47,555 nucleotides of DNA, taken from contig CANDAG010000029.1 of assembly GCA_947382625.1 (NCBI GenBank), positions 1-47,555 of the forward strand. Reading direction: 5' to 3'. How positions within the stretch are numbered: position 1 is the stretch's first letter; the number at the start of each line of letters is the position of its first letter. The position numbers and the translations under genes are program-made. The notes under the pieces were generated by a model. The model did no database searches and was not told the origin of the DNA. It saw only the letters and a list, made by a program, of their open reading frames with translations. The stretch comes from an uncultured Lachnospiraceae bacterium. Its GTDB lineage: Bacteria > Bacillota > Clostridia > Lachnospirales > Lachnospiraceae. This document shows positions 17,862 to 26,230 of the stretch, in pieces.

Positions 17862-17991
17862 AATGATAAAGGAAATAAAAAATATGGCCTACACGATATC
17901 CAACCTTTTCTTTGCGTTTTGCGACTTATTTTTCGATTTGAACTCTGCGGAAAAGGATCAAAAACCTGTCGGGCCGTCGGCCTTCCTCCCC

Positions 17992-20034
17992 TTACTCGGC
18001 CCTGGTCCACACCTGCATCTCATTCTCTCCCCGGTTGGCCCACATGTAATAAGGGATAAATTTCAGAGTAACTCTCTCCGTTTCAGGCTTTGTCCACTCA
18101 TGGTAAAGCCCTCCAGATCCCACTTCCTTCTGCCTAAAGCCCGGTATTGTGATGACCTTCGCGAGATTTCCGCAAATCTCTCCATCTGCTGCCTGCGCAG
18201 CTCCTTCCGTGTCCACCGACAAAAGATGCAGATCCTTTCCGTTATCCGCCTCCTCCAGGCAGTAAACCACCGGGCCGCGCATAACGGCTACCTTACCGAT
18301 ATCCTCACGGACCGCGCCGCTCGCTGTCATCAAACGAACCTCCATGGGGAAGGATAACTCCAGCACATCCTCCTCTCCCCATTCCTTTTTCACATAAAGA
18401 TAACCATTCTTTTCTTCCCGGAGGCAGACTCCTGCCTCGTCTATATCACACCCGGTAAGCTGACAGGTTCCACACCAGTCCGGTATACGGAGGGCAAGCG
18501 TAAGTCCGGTATCCTTTGCTTTTACCCGGATCCGGACCTTGCCGTCCCAGGGGAAACCGGATACAACAGAGATTTCAGCCTTCTTGCCATTGATTTCCTT
18601 TGTCAGGTCTGCTCCCAAATACAGATGCACAAATAAGGTATCCTCATTCTCAGAAAAGGCATAGGAACCCACGGAGCTGATCAATCTTGCCAGATTGGGC
18701 GGGCAGCAGGCACATCCAAACCACTTCTGCCTTACCGCCTTCACATGGAACTTCCGCTCATCCCTTCTGCAGGCCACCGGATCCACTGCCAGCGGATTCA
18801 CATAAAAAAAGCTCTTTCCATCCAGCGCCATACCGCTCAGGATCCCGTTATACAGGGCACGCTCCATAACATTTGCATACTCTGCCTCCGGCGAGATCTC
18901 CAGCATCCTTCTGGCAAAAAATGCAAGTCCGATAGAAGCGCAGGTTTCCGCATAGGCCGTATCATCCGGCAGATCATAGGGGAAGGAAAACGCCTCGCCG
19001 ATGTGAGTTCCGCCGATTCCGGCCGTGATATACATCTTTTCATTTACAATACTCTCCCAAAGCCTCCTGCAGGCCGCATACATACCTTCATCCTCTGTAA
19101 GACGGGCAATATCCGCCATACCGGAATACAGATAAACCGCCCGTACCGCGTGTCCTACCGCTTCCTCCTGCTGCCTTACGGGCAGATGGGCCTGATGGTA
19201 CTGATACCGGATCTGCTTCTCGTCCTTCTTTTTCGCTTCTCCTTCATGCATCTCCTGATCAAAATAATAGGGCTGCTTTCCCCGCTCCTCCACAAAGAAA
19301 CGGCTAAGCTCCAGATATCTTTCCTCTCCTGTGGCCTCATAAAGACGCACAAGTGCCATCTCTGCGATCTCATGTCCCGGATAGCCCTTGCACTTTCCTT
19401 CCTCCGGCCCGAAATACCCGGCAATATGATCGGCAAATCTTCTGGCGGCGTTTAAGAGCCTGTCTTTCCCGGTAGCCTGATAATAAGCCACCGCTCCCTC
19501 CACCAGATGTCCGAAGCAATACAGCTCATGGTGATCCCGGAGATTGGAAAAGGATTTATCTCTTCCGTTAATAATATAGTAAGTATCCAGATACCCGTCC
19601 TCCTGTTGGGCGGCGCATACCAGCTCAATGGCTTCATCCGCTGTTTTTTCCAGCTCCGGATCCGGATGCTGGGCCAGGGAATATCCTACCGCCTCGATCC
19701 ACTTATAAAAATCACTGTCCTGGAATACAAATCCATAAAACTTATCATCCTCCAGATGCTCCGGATCCTCCGGCAAAGCCTCAAATCCCCGGAAGGTATA
19801 CTTAGGCTCCAAAAACGCCTTTCCCTGCTCCCTTCTCTGGCTGTTCAGCTTTCCCGCCGCCTTAAAATTCCTCATGCAAAAACTGGGTGCAGCGCCTTCT
19901 ACCCGGTCATTTAATGCATTCCATTGATAGGGAAGCACCTCCTTACGCACCAGCTCCATCTCATTTTTCCAAAAACTGTCCGTTATCTCTATATTCTGCA
20001 GAGATAAGGGGGTATTAAAATTTCTGTTTTCCAT
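17992..20034 (-). CDS. GH127 beta-L-arabinofuranosidase
   Basis: This is a predicted zinc-dependent retaining glycosidase that removes beta-L-arabinofuranose, known from plant hydroxyproline-linked arabinans and pectin side chains. The 680 residues are the normal GH127 length. The Cys3-Glu zinc site known from Bifidobacterium HypBA1 is visible: the AETCAS segment gives E363 and C365, and GCACCPP gives C443 and C444. GEAFSFPYD contributes E347. No signal peptide is present, so it acts on imported oligosaccharides in the cytoplasm. I chose the ATG at 20034 because GGGAG lies 5 bases before it; an ATG at 20046 is less well placed. It follows the GH27 gene across a 210-base stretch of stacked palindromes. 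Confidence 0.9.
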   Translation of the reverse strand: MENRNFNTPLSLQNIEITDSFWKNEMELVRKEVLPYQWNALNDRVEGAAPSFCMRNFKAAGKLNSQRREQGKAFLEPKYTFRGFEALPEDPEHLEDDKFYGFVFQDSDFYKWIEAVGYSLAQHPDPELEKTADEAIELVCAAQQEDGYLDTYYIINGRDKSFSNLRDHHELYCFGHLVEGAVAYYQATGKDRLLNAARRFADHIAGYFGPEEGKCKGYPGHEIAEMALVRLYEATGEERYLELSRFFVEERGKQPYYFDQEMHEGEAKKKDEKQIRYQYHQAHLPVRQQEEAVGHAVRAVYLYSGMADIARLTEDEGMYAACRRLWESIVNEKMYITAGIGGTHIGEAFSFPYDLPDDTAYAETCASIGLAFFARRMLEISPEAEYANVMERALYNGILSGMALDGKSFFYVNPLAVDPVACRRDERKFHVKAVRQKWFGCACCPPNLARLISSVGSYAFSENEDTLFVHLYLGADLTKEINGKKAEISVVSGFPWDGKVRIRVKAKDTGLTLALRIPDWCGTCQLTGCDIDEAGVCLREEKNGYLYVKKEWGEEDVLELSFPMEVRLMTASGAVREDIGKVAVMRGPVVYCLEEADNGKDLHLLSVDTEGAAQAADGEICGNLAKVITIPGFRQKEVGSGGLYHEWTKPETERVTLKFIPYYMWANRGENEMQVWTRAE

Positions 20035-20046
20035 CGGTACTCCCAT

Positions 20047-20244
20047 CTGCGCTTTTGCGCATCCTCCTTTTTATTGTATAGTGAACGACAAAAATTTTTG
20101 TTTTTGGCGTTCACTGCGCCGATTTTGCGCTGCGCAAAGCGCAGCATTTACCTTTGCAAAATCGTGTGCATCCCCCGGAGGGGCTATAGTGAACGACAAA
20201 TTATTTTGTCGTTCACTATAACTATTCAGCCTTCGGCTTCATAG
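20047..20244. repeat. Stack of palindromic elements between the GH27 and GH127 genes
   Basis: Five stem-loops fill this 198-base gap: GCGC/GCGC near 20050-20060; AGTGAACG repeat copy B at 20077-20137; GCTGCGC-AAA-GCGCAGC at 20129-20145; a perfect 36-base palindrome at 20185-20220 (16-base arms TATAGTGAACGACAAA, loop TTAT); and ACTAT...AGCC-TTC-GGCT...ATAGT at 20221-20245. Copy B is in the opposite orientation to copy A at 10352-10414. Apart from the ribosome site of the GH127 gene I see no other signal here. Confidence 0.8.
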
Positions 20245-21570
20245 TCACAGAGTTACTCTGTAAACCTTCACGCCGTGAGCCGGCACCCTGCTGCAAATTG
20301 TTCCTTCTTTTGTCCTGCTCTCTGTCTTGTCCCACAGCTCTGTTAACCCGGCCTCACCGGCCCTGATATCCTCTTCCAGCTCATCCAGAAAAACCGACAG
20401 CTCCTGCTCCTGGTCTCCCAAATTAAACAGGGCAACTCTCAAAGCGCCGGTATTTTCATCCTTGTTTTTCCAAACAGCCATCTGATCTGTCCGCACGATC
20501 TGGGTTCCCTGGCAGTCATCCTCCTGCATTTCCAGGATTTCACGGTTGGTCAAAAGGGAAAGAGTCTGCTGATCCATTCCGGAAAGCTTTGCCCCGATCA
20601 TCAGCGGCGAGCGGAACATACACCACAGAGTCATCATAGTTTTCTGTTCCTCTTCTGTAAAATTCGTAGTCCGCTCTGCCCCAAAGCCCTGTCCCAGCTT
20701 TCCTAAGGGAAGCATATCACAATCCGGATAACAGCCCTTTCTCACATGATCCTGCCACAATTCACAGCGGAAAAACATTCCCTTAAGGAGACTCCACTGA
20801 TCCCAGAAATCATCCGTGATCCGCCACATATTGGCGTATTTGCAGTATTCCCACGCCCTGTCAATATGGGCAGGGCCAGGAGATAAGCTCAGCACGATAG
20901 GCCTGCCGCACTTGTCAATGGCCCGGTGCAGCATCCTTGTCTCCTCCCATCCGGAAAAAGGAACCGTTCCGAAGGTAGTCTTCACATCCCGGTACAGATA
21001 ATTATCGCAGATATCATCACATTTAATGAAATCAACGCCCCAGTCCGCATACATCCTGATCAAAGAATCATAATAAGCCTGTCCTGCCTCCGTGGGTCTT
21101 ACTCCATACATATCCGAATTCCATCCACAGATAGAAAAAGGATCTGCCACCCGGTCTGCCGTCTCTTCAGACCCAAGAACAGGCAAATGCTTTTCTGCCG
21201 CCCTTCTGGGAATCCCTCTCATAATATGGATCCCGAACTTAAGCCCCAGTCCATGGACATAGTCTGCCAATGGCCCAAAGCCCTTTCCTCCTGCGGAAGA
21301 GGGAAAACGTGCCGGCGCAGGCTGAAAACGCCCCCACTCATCCATTTCCATATCCCCAAAAGGTATGTATTGATATTCTCCCCGTTTCGTCCCGGCATCA
21401 TTGGCATACCACTGGATATCTACCACCACATATTCCCAGCCAAAATCCTTTAAATGCTCTGCCATAAAATCCGCATTTTCCTTTACCTGGGCCTCTGTCA
21501 CCGCAGTATCATAGTAATCGTAGCTGTTCCACCCCATAGGCGGTCTGTTTGTAAAAGTGTTTTTGTCCAT
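20245..21570 (-). CDS. GH27 glycosidase (alpha-galactosidase or beta-L-arabinopyranosidase)
   Basis: The 441 residues form a GH27 barrel plus a beta-sandwich end. The N-terminus has the family's PPMGWNSYDYY. The nucleophile region reads DFIKCDDICDN (D185 by position), where many homologues read YLKYDNC. The acid/base region reads WRITDDFWDQW (D253 or D254). GH27 contains alpha-galactosidases and beta-L-arabinopyranosidases, and the arabinose-oriented neighbours keep both possible. There is no signal peptide. The ATG at 21570 has AGGAG 6 bases upstream and begins just before the conserved start; an ATG 33 bases earlier lacks this support. It lies 78 bases after the GH3 gene. Confidence 0.88.
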   Translation of the reverse strand: MDKNTFTNRPPMGWNSYDYYDTAVTEAQVKENADFMAEHLKDFGWEYVVVDIQWYANDAGTKRGEYQYIPFGDMEMDEWGRFQPAPARFPSSAGGKGFGPLADYVHGLGLKFGIHIMRGIPRRAAEKHLPVLGSEETADRVADPFSICGWNSDMYGVRPTEAGQAYYDSLIRMYADWGVDFIKCDDICDNYLYRDVKTTFGTVPFSGWEETRMLHRAIDKCGRPIVLSLSPGPAHIDRAWEYCKYANMWRITDDFWDQWSLLKGMFFRCELWQDHVRKGCYPDCDMLPLGKLGQGFGAERTTNFTEEEQKTMMTLWCMFRSPLMIGAKLSGMDQQTLSLLTNREILEMQEDDCQGTQIVRTDQMAVWKNKDENTGALRVALFNLGDQEQELSVFLDELEEDIRAGEAGLTELWDKTESRTKEGTICSRVPAHGVKVYRVTL

Positions 21571-21648
21571 TTTATACTCCTTTTCCATCCTGTTTCTTAT
21601 CATTTCAGGCTATTATCGTTCAGACAGACATGCTCCTGCCCTATTTCT

Positions 21649-23778
21649 TTAAAGCCGTATCCTTTCTTCTGCTGTCGCTTTCAGACACGCCGGTTTCTGC
21701 CCCGTAAGAGCGCTGCTTCGGGCATCCGGCTGCTGGGTTCCCACATAAACAGCGTATTCCCCCTTCTCCACGATAAACTCTGCCTCTTCATTGTAGAGCG
21801 CGAAGGCCTGGCTTTTCAGGGTGATCTCCACCTGCTTTTCTTCTCCGGGCTGTAAGTACACCTTCTGCAGACCTTTAAGCTGGGGATTGGGCGTTCCTTC
21901 TCTCAGGGCTTCTACGTAAACCTGAACCGCCTCTCCGCCTGCAATAACACCTGTATTCTTAATATTTGTCCTTATCTTGATCTCACCATCTGCCGAAATC
22001 TTATCCGAATCCATTTCCACCTTATTCACTTCAAAGGTGGTAAAGGACAGTCCGAAACCGAAGGGATAGAGAGCCTCCTGCTCCATATACCGGTAAGTCC
22101 TGTTCTTCATGGCATAGTCCGTAAACTCCGGCAGCTCCTCTGTGGTCCGGTAAAAGGTTACCGGCAGCTTCCCTTCCGGGCTATAGGCGCCAAAGATCAG
22201 CTCCGCCACAGCCCTGCCCCCCGCCGCACCGGGATACCAGGCCTGTATAATAGCCGGGATGTGGGAATCCTCCCAGTTAAGCGCCATGGCAGAGCCTGTC
22301 ATGGACACAAGGATCACCGGTTTGCCGCTTTCATATGCCGTACGCAGAATCTCCGGCTGCAGACCGGGAAACTTCAGATCCAGCTTGTCCCCGCTGGCAA
22401 ACTCGTTTCCGGCATCTCCCTCTTCTCCTTCAATGGTGGCATCCAGACCAAGCACCACCACTACCACATCACTGACACTGCATACTGCCTTTACCTCCGA
22501 GATCCTGTCGTTTGCCTGCGCCAGATTGCTTGTCCTGTCCTGATAAAGAGTACACCCCTCCGAATAATAGACTCTGACCTGATCCCCCACATAGTCCTGG
22601 ATTCCCTCCAGAACTGTGATATAGCGGGAGGCAGTTCCCTCATAGTTCCCCACCAGAGCCTTTCTGGAATCCGCATTGGGTCCGATGACGCCAATAGTCT
22701 TCAGCTTTCCGGGGTCAAGAGGAAGCAGATGATCTTCATTTTTCAGCAGAACAAGGCTTTTCCTGGCAATCTCCAGATTCAGGCTCTTATGCTCCGGGGT
22801 ATCCACCTGATCATATCCGATCCCGTCAAAGGGCACCGTTCCCTCTTCCTCAAACATCCCCAGCTTCATCCGGCATTCCATGAGATTGGTCACTGCCTCG
22901 TCTAAACGCGCTTCCTCCACATAGCCTCCCCGCACAGCATCCCGAAGGTTGGGGAACATGCACCCGCAGTTAACATCACATCCGTTATTCATTGCCATGG
23001 AGGCTGATTCCAGAGGTGTTTTGGTAATCCGGTGATGGGCATGAAAATCATTGATGGCCCAGCAGTCACTCACCACATGGCCTTCAAATCCCCACTCTTT
23101 TCTTAAGATATCAAGGAGCAGCGTTTTGCTCCCGCAGCAGGGCTCTCCATTGGTACGGTTATAGGCTCCCATCACAGCCTCCACCCCTGCCTCCTGAACA
23201 CATGCCTTAAAGGCGGGCAGATAGGTCTCGTACAGATCCTGCCGGGAGACCCGGGCATCAAACTCATGGCGCAGCTTCTCCGGACCGGAATGTACGGCGA
23301 AATGCTTGGCGCAGGCCGCTGCCTTCATAAAGCCGTCTTTTTCCTCCTGAAGTCCTTCCACGAAACGCACGCCCAGTCTTCCACTCAGATAGGGATCCTC
23401 TCCGTAGGTCTCCTGTCCCCGTCCCCAGCGGGGGTCCCTGAATATATTTACATTGGGGGACCAGAAGGTAAGCCCTTTATAAATATCCCGATCCCCTTCC
23501 TTCTTCTGTACATTATATTTAGCCCTGGCTTCAGTGGCGATCACCTCCGCCATCCTTCCTGCCAGCTCCTCATCAAAGGCGGCGGCCACACCGATGGCCT
23601 GTGGAAATACGGTGGCCGTCCCTGCCCTTGCCACTCCGTGCAGCGCCTCGTTCCACCAGTTATAGGCAGGAATACCCAGACGCTCTATGGCCGGCGCGTT
23701 ATATAAGGTCTGGCTGACCTTCTCCTCCAATGTCATCTGCGCCACCAGCTTCGCGGCGCGCTCCCGATATTTGCTCAT
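21649..23778 (-). CDS. GH3 glycosidase, beta-xylosidase/arabinosidase-like
   Basis: The 709 residues have the three-part GH3 layout: an N-terminal barrel with LTFWSPNVNIFRDPRWGRG and AKHFAVHSGPE, the nucleophile motif GHVVSDCWAINDF (D238), then the alpha/beta sandwich with the acid/base candidate region (TIEGEEGD), and a C-terminal fibronectin III-like domain. The pattern fits intracellular beta-xylosidases or bifunctional xylosidase/arabinofuranosidases better than beta-glucosidases, but GH3 specificity is hard to read. There is no signal peptide. GAGAGG precedes the ATG. A good promoter at 23837-23864 makes it the first gene of the GH3-GH27-GH127 set. Confidence 0.9.
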   Translation of the reverse strand: MSKYRERAAKLVAQMTLEEKVSQTLYNAPAIERLGIPAYNWWNEALHGVARAGTATVFPQAIGVAAAFDEELAGRMAEVIATEARAKYNVQKKEGDRDIYKGLTFWSPNVNIFRDPRWGRGQETYGEDPYLSGRLGVRFVEGLQEEKDGFMKAAACAKHFAVHSGPEKLRHEFDARVSRQDLYETYLPAFKACVQEAGVEAVMGAYNRTNGEPCCGSKTLLLDILRKEWGFEGHVVSDCWAINDFHAHHRITKTPLESASMAMNNGCDVNCGCMFPNLRDAVRGGYVEEARLDEAVTNLMECRMKLGMFEEEGTVPFDGIGYDQVDTPEHKSLNLEIARKSLVLLKNEDHLLPLDPGKLKTIGVIGPNADSRKALVGNYEGTASRYITVLEGIQDYVGDQVRVYYSEGCTLYQDRTSNLAQANDRISEVKAVCSVSDVVVVVLGLDATIEGEEGDAGNEFASGDKLDLKFPGLQPEILRTAYESGKPVILVSMTGSAMALNWEDSHIPAIIQAWYPGAAGGRAVAELIFGAYSPEGKLPVTFYRTTEELPEFTDYAMKNRTYRYMEQEALYPFGFGLSFTTFEVNKVEMDSDKISADGEIKIRTNIKNTGVIAGGEAVQVYVEALREGTPNPQLKGLQKVYLQPGEEKQVEITLKSQAFALYNEEAEFIVEKGEYAVYVGTQQPDARSSALTGQKPACLKATAEERIRL

Positions 23779-23836
23779 TTACGTTCCTCTCTTTCTGCGT
23801 TACGATCCGATTTCATCTGTAAAATATACTAACCAA

Positions 23837-23864
23837 ATCATATCATATTTGAGAGGGATTGCAA
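23837..23864 (-). promoter_or_regulatory. Sigma-A promoter of the glycosidase operon
   Basis: On the minus strand TTGCAA is followed after 16 bases by TATGAT, about 58 bases before the GH3 ATG. An overlapping second TATGAT sits five bases upstream of the first. An imperfect ACTGAAA/TTTCAGT hairpin between it and the lipoprotein gene could act as a weak end for the latter. Confidence 0.7.
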
Positions 23865-23915
23865 TTGTTACTTTTGTTGTAGCTGTGAAGGTACTGAAAC
23901 ATCTACCTTTTGTTT

Positions 23916-24353
23916 TCAGTTAAACACCACCGGCTTATCCAAAAACTCCGTCTTTATTACAATATAGGGATAGGAGGGCGTATCCTTCTTTACCACTGTA
24001 TCTCCCGGCTCCGGTCCGAGAAGGGTGGTATCCACATAAACCGCATTCTCTGTAAGATACAGTTCATTCACCGTAATGCTGTAGCCGCCGCTTACCTGCT
24101 CCCCATAGCCGATGCAGATATACATAAAGCCGTTGTCCTGATAAGTAACCTTAAATGAATTGCTCTTCTTTTCTTCTATGACCGCTTTCAGCTCTTCCGG
24201 TATGTTTTCATCTGCCAATACTGTGAACTCCAGATCCTTTATCTTTTCCAGTGTATCTCTTTTTTTTGCAGCACAGCCTGCAAAGACGCATATAAGCGTG
24301 ACCGTCAGCAGGCATATTCCCCATCTGGATAATTTTGTACCGCTTATTTTCAT
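23916..24353 (-). CDS. Small lipoprotein with PrcB C-terminal-type domain
   Basis: The 145 residues start with a lipoprotein signal (hydrophobic 11-24, lipobox FAGC, C27). The second half, GYGEQVSGGYSITVNELYL...GDTVVKKDTPSYPYIVIKT, matches the PrcB C-terminal domain family (PF14343 type), named after a partner of the Treponema PrtP protease complex. A role in stabilising or inhibiting an exported protease is possible, and HtrA is encoded just upstream, but a strong terminator lies between the two. Specific function unknown. Confidence 0.7.
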   Translation of the reverse strand: MKISGTKLSRWGICLLTVTLICVFAGCAAKKRDTLEKIKDLEFTVLADENIPEELKAVIEEKKSNSFKVTYQDNGFMYICIGYGEQVSGGYSITVNELYLTENAVYVDTTLLGPEPGDTVVKKDTPSYPYIVIKTEFLDKPVVFN

Positions 24354-24420
24354 ATTACCACCTGCAGATAAAATCCGTTCTTTATCTCAGTCTATGAGAA
24401 ACCCCAAAAAAGAATACCAA

Positions 24421-24454
24421 AAAAACAGGCAGAATCGATCTTCTGCCTGTTTTT
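24421..24454 (-). terminator. Strong rho-independent terminator after htrA
   Basis: A perfect 14-bp stem (AAAAACAGGCAGAA with TTCTGCCTGTTTTT) holds a 6-base loop TCGATC. T-runs flank both sides, so it could work in either direction. On the minus strand it ends htrA transcription 81 bases past the stop codon. Confidence 0.92.
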
Positions 24455-24495
24455 ATTAACAACGAACAGTTCGCGGAGCGTTCCGTCGTCTGATC
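24453..24495 (+). repeat. TTATTAACA-type palindromic element, copy 2
   Basis: TTATTAACAACGAACAG continues into an imperfect palindrome around TTCGCGGAGCG and ends in a TGATCC tail. It resembles the elements at 14812 and 32795 and lies between the htrA stop and its terminator. Confidence 0.5.
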
Positions 24496-24535
24496 CTGTC
24501 AGCCGGCTCGCCTGGCATTTCGTGCCATCAGCCGT

Positions 24536-26047
24536 TTACTGGGTACTCTTTCCCAGCGTAAGCTGTACCGTCTTGGCCTGATATCCTGTAGGGCTTCCCT
24601 GCATGATCGTCAGCTCCACGGTAGTGCCTGCCGCATAATAGGCAAGCTCCTCCTTAAGCTCTGCCATGGAGGACACCTCTTCCCCATTAATGGCAGTAAT
24701 AATGTCCCCTCTAACAAGGCCTGCAGCCGCTGCGCCCGTACCTTCCGACACACTGGAGACATAAATCCCTCTCGGCAATCCATAAAGCTGCATGGAATCG
24801 GAGTTCACGTCCACTCCGGTGATCCCCAGATAGCCTCTCTCTGATTCCGGTACCTTGAGCCTTGTCTGCTTGGTCATCAGATCCTCGATGATGGGCTTTG
24901 CATCAGAGATCGGGATTGCATACCCCATTCCTTCAATGGCGGAACCGCCGATCTTGCTGGAGTTGATCCCGATCACCTCACCCTTGCTGTTAAGCAGGGC
25001 GCCGCCGGAATTACCGGGATTGATGGCCGCGTCGGTCTGGATGAAGGTATTGATCTCCATATCCTCATTCTGGACAGGACTTTGAACCGAGGTGGTCTGG
25101 ATCGCCCGGTCCAGGGCACTGATCACACCGGTGGTCACGGACTGGCCGTAGCCCAATGCGTTTCCGATGGCCACTACCGGCTCCCCAACCGTAAGATCAT
25201 CAGAGCTTCCCAGCTTTGCAATGGCGATCTGATTCATGGTATCACTCTCAATATCTGTAAGCTGTACCGCGATCACTGCCAGATCCTTATCCGCATCCAT
25301 ACCCTTGATCTGAGCCTCTGACTGGCTGCCGTCAACAAACTGTACCGTCAGCTCCTCTGCCGACTCCACCACATGATAGTTGGTCACCAGCAAAAGCTCC
25401 GTATCGTTCTTGCCTACAATGATGCCCGAGCCTGACCCTCCGGCCTCCTGGCTGTACTCCTGCCCGAAAAAGCTCATTCTCTCGATATACCTGTTATTCA
25501 CCGATACCACAGAAGGCATCACCTGCTTCACCACCTGAGTCACGTCTGTTACCGTGGTCTGCACTGTCTGGTTATTGATCAGAGCCTCTATGGCTTTCAT
25601 TTCCTCCTCGCTGAGACCGCTGTTCAGAAGGGCTGTGCTGTCCCCTGTCATATCCGTACTGCCGCTGCCGATCTCAGTGGTTTCCCCTGCAACTGCACTG
25701 CCGTTCCCGGTCAGTCCTGCTTTATCCTTCAGAAAATCTGTGGCTGAATCCACTGCCTGAAATCCAAGTCCTGCAAAGATACCAAAGCAAAGGCCGCAGC
25801 AGGTGGCTATGACGATCTTTTTGCCTGTCCCTGCTTTATTTCCCTTCCCCTTCTTTCCGGAATTACTGCTCTGAGTACTGTTATAATAGCTCCCCTGGCC
25901 ATAACCGTCATGATAGCCTGCGCCGCTGAAGCTGCCGCTGTTTTCATAATGGTAGGTATTGCTGCTCTGTCCATAACTGTTGTTATTCATATTATTCTGC
26001 TCTCCTTCGGAGTTATTATAGCTGTTTGGATAATTATTTTCATACAT
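24536..26047 (-). CDS. htrA: HtrA/DegP-type membrane-anchored serine protease
   Basis: This is a surface quality-control protease of 503 residues. An Asn/Ser/Tyr-rich cytoplasmic tail (1-65) and a Lys/Gly-rich segment lead to one membrane helix (77-98). The trypsin-like domain has the full triad: H225 (TNYHVV), D255 (DKDLAVI) and S347 (GNSGGALL). One PDZ domain (about 400-495) follows, with the ligand loop RGYLGITG. A single PDZ and an N-terminal anchor are the Gram-positive HtrA pattern. It stands alone between its own terminator and a promoter-like region, consistent with stress control, though I see no clear CssR or WalR box. Confidence 0.94.
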   Translation of the reverse strand: MYENNYPNSYNNSEGEQNNMNNNSYGQSSNTYHYENSGSFSGAGYHDGYGQGSYYNSTQSSNSGKKGKGNKAGTGKKIVIATCCGLCFGIFAGLGFQAVDSATDFLKDKAGLTGNGSAVAGETTEIGSGSTDMTGDSTALLNSGLSEEEMKAIEALINNQTVQTTVTDVTQVVKQVMPSVVSVNNRYIERMSFFGQEYSQEAGGSGSGIIVGKNDTELLLVTNYHVVESAEELTVQFVDGSQSEAQIKGMDADKDLAVIAVQLTDIESDTMNQIAIAKLGSSDDLTVGEPVVAIGNALGYGQSVTTGVISALDRAIQTTSVQSPVQNEDMEINTFIQTDAAINPGNSGGALLNSKGEVIGINSSKIGGSAIEGMGYAIPISDAKPIIEDLMTKQTRLKVPESERGYLGITGVDVNSDSMQLYGLPRGIYVSSVSEGTGAAAAGLVRGDIITAINGEEVSSMAELKEELAYYAAGTTVELTIMQGSPTGYQAKTVQLTLGKSTQ

Positions 26048-26103
26048 GACAATTACCTCTCTTCCTTTCTCAGCCTGCAGCTGTCTGCAGGCGTTTCTTT
26101 TGT

Positions 26104-26130
26104 AGTAAACGATTTGTTATGCCGTTTACT
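26104..26130. repeat. AGTGAACG-type palindrome, divergent copy D (htrA leader)
   Basis: AGTAAACG and CGTTTACT surround ATTTGTTATGC. The sequence is a shortened relative of the elements at 10352 and 20185. It would form a hairpin in the htrA leader, downstream of the predicted -10 box. Confidence 0.5.
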
Positions 26131-26153
26131 GTATCTCCTCGTCTATGAGCTTA

Positions 26154-26159
26154 AGTATA
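26154..26159 (-). promoter_or_regulatory. Candidate -10 box for htrA
   Basis: The minus strand reads TATACT about 107 bases before the htrA ATG. No good -35 lies 16-18 bases upstream, although a TTGACA occurs further away at 26192-26197. An activator would be needed if this is the start site. Confidence 0.3.
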
Positions 26160-26230
26160 GGACCTATTTGTGTTCAATTTGTGATAAAAATTTGTCAATT
26201 TTGTTTCTTTTTTATTTTATTCCAGAACTG

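Noticed and set aside
20185-20220. Perfect palindrome as a standard terminator of the GH27 gene
   Set aside because: It lacks a proper T-run and belongs to a repeat family found in leaders as well, so a simple terminator role is not supported.
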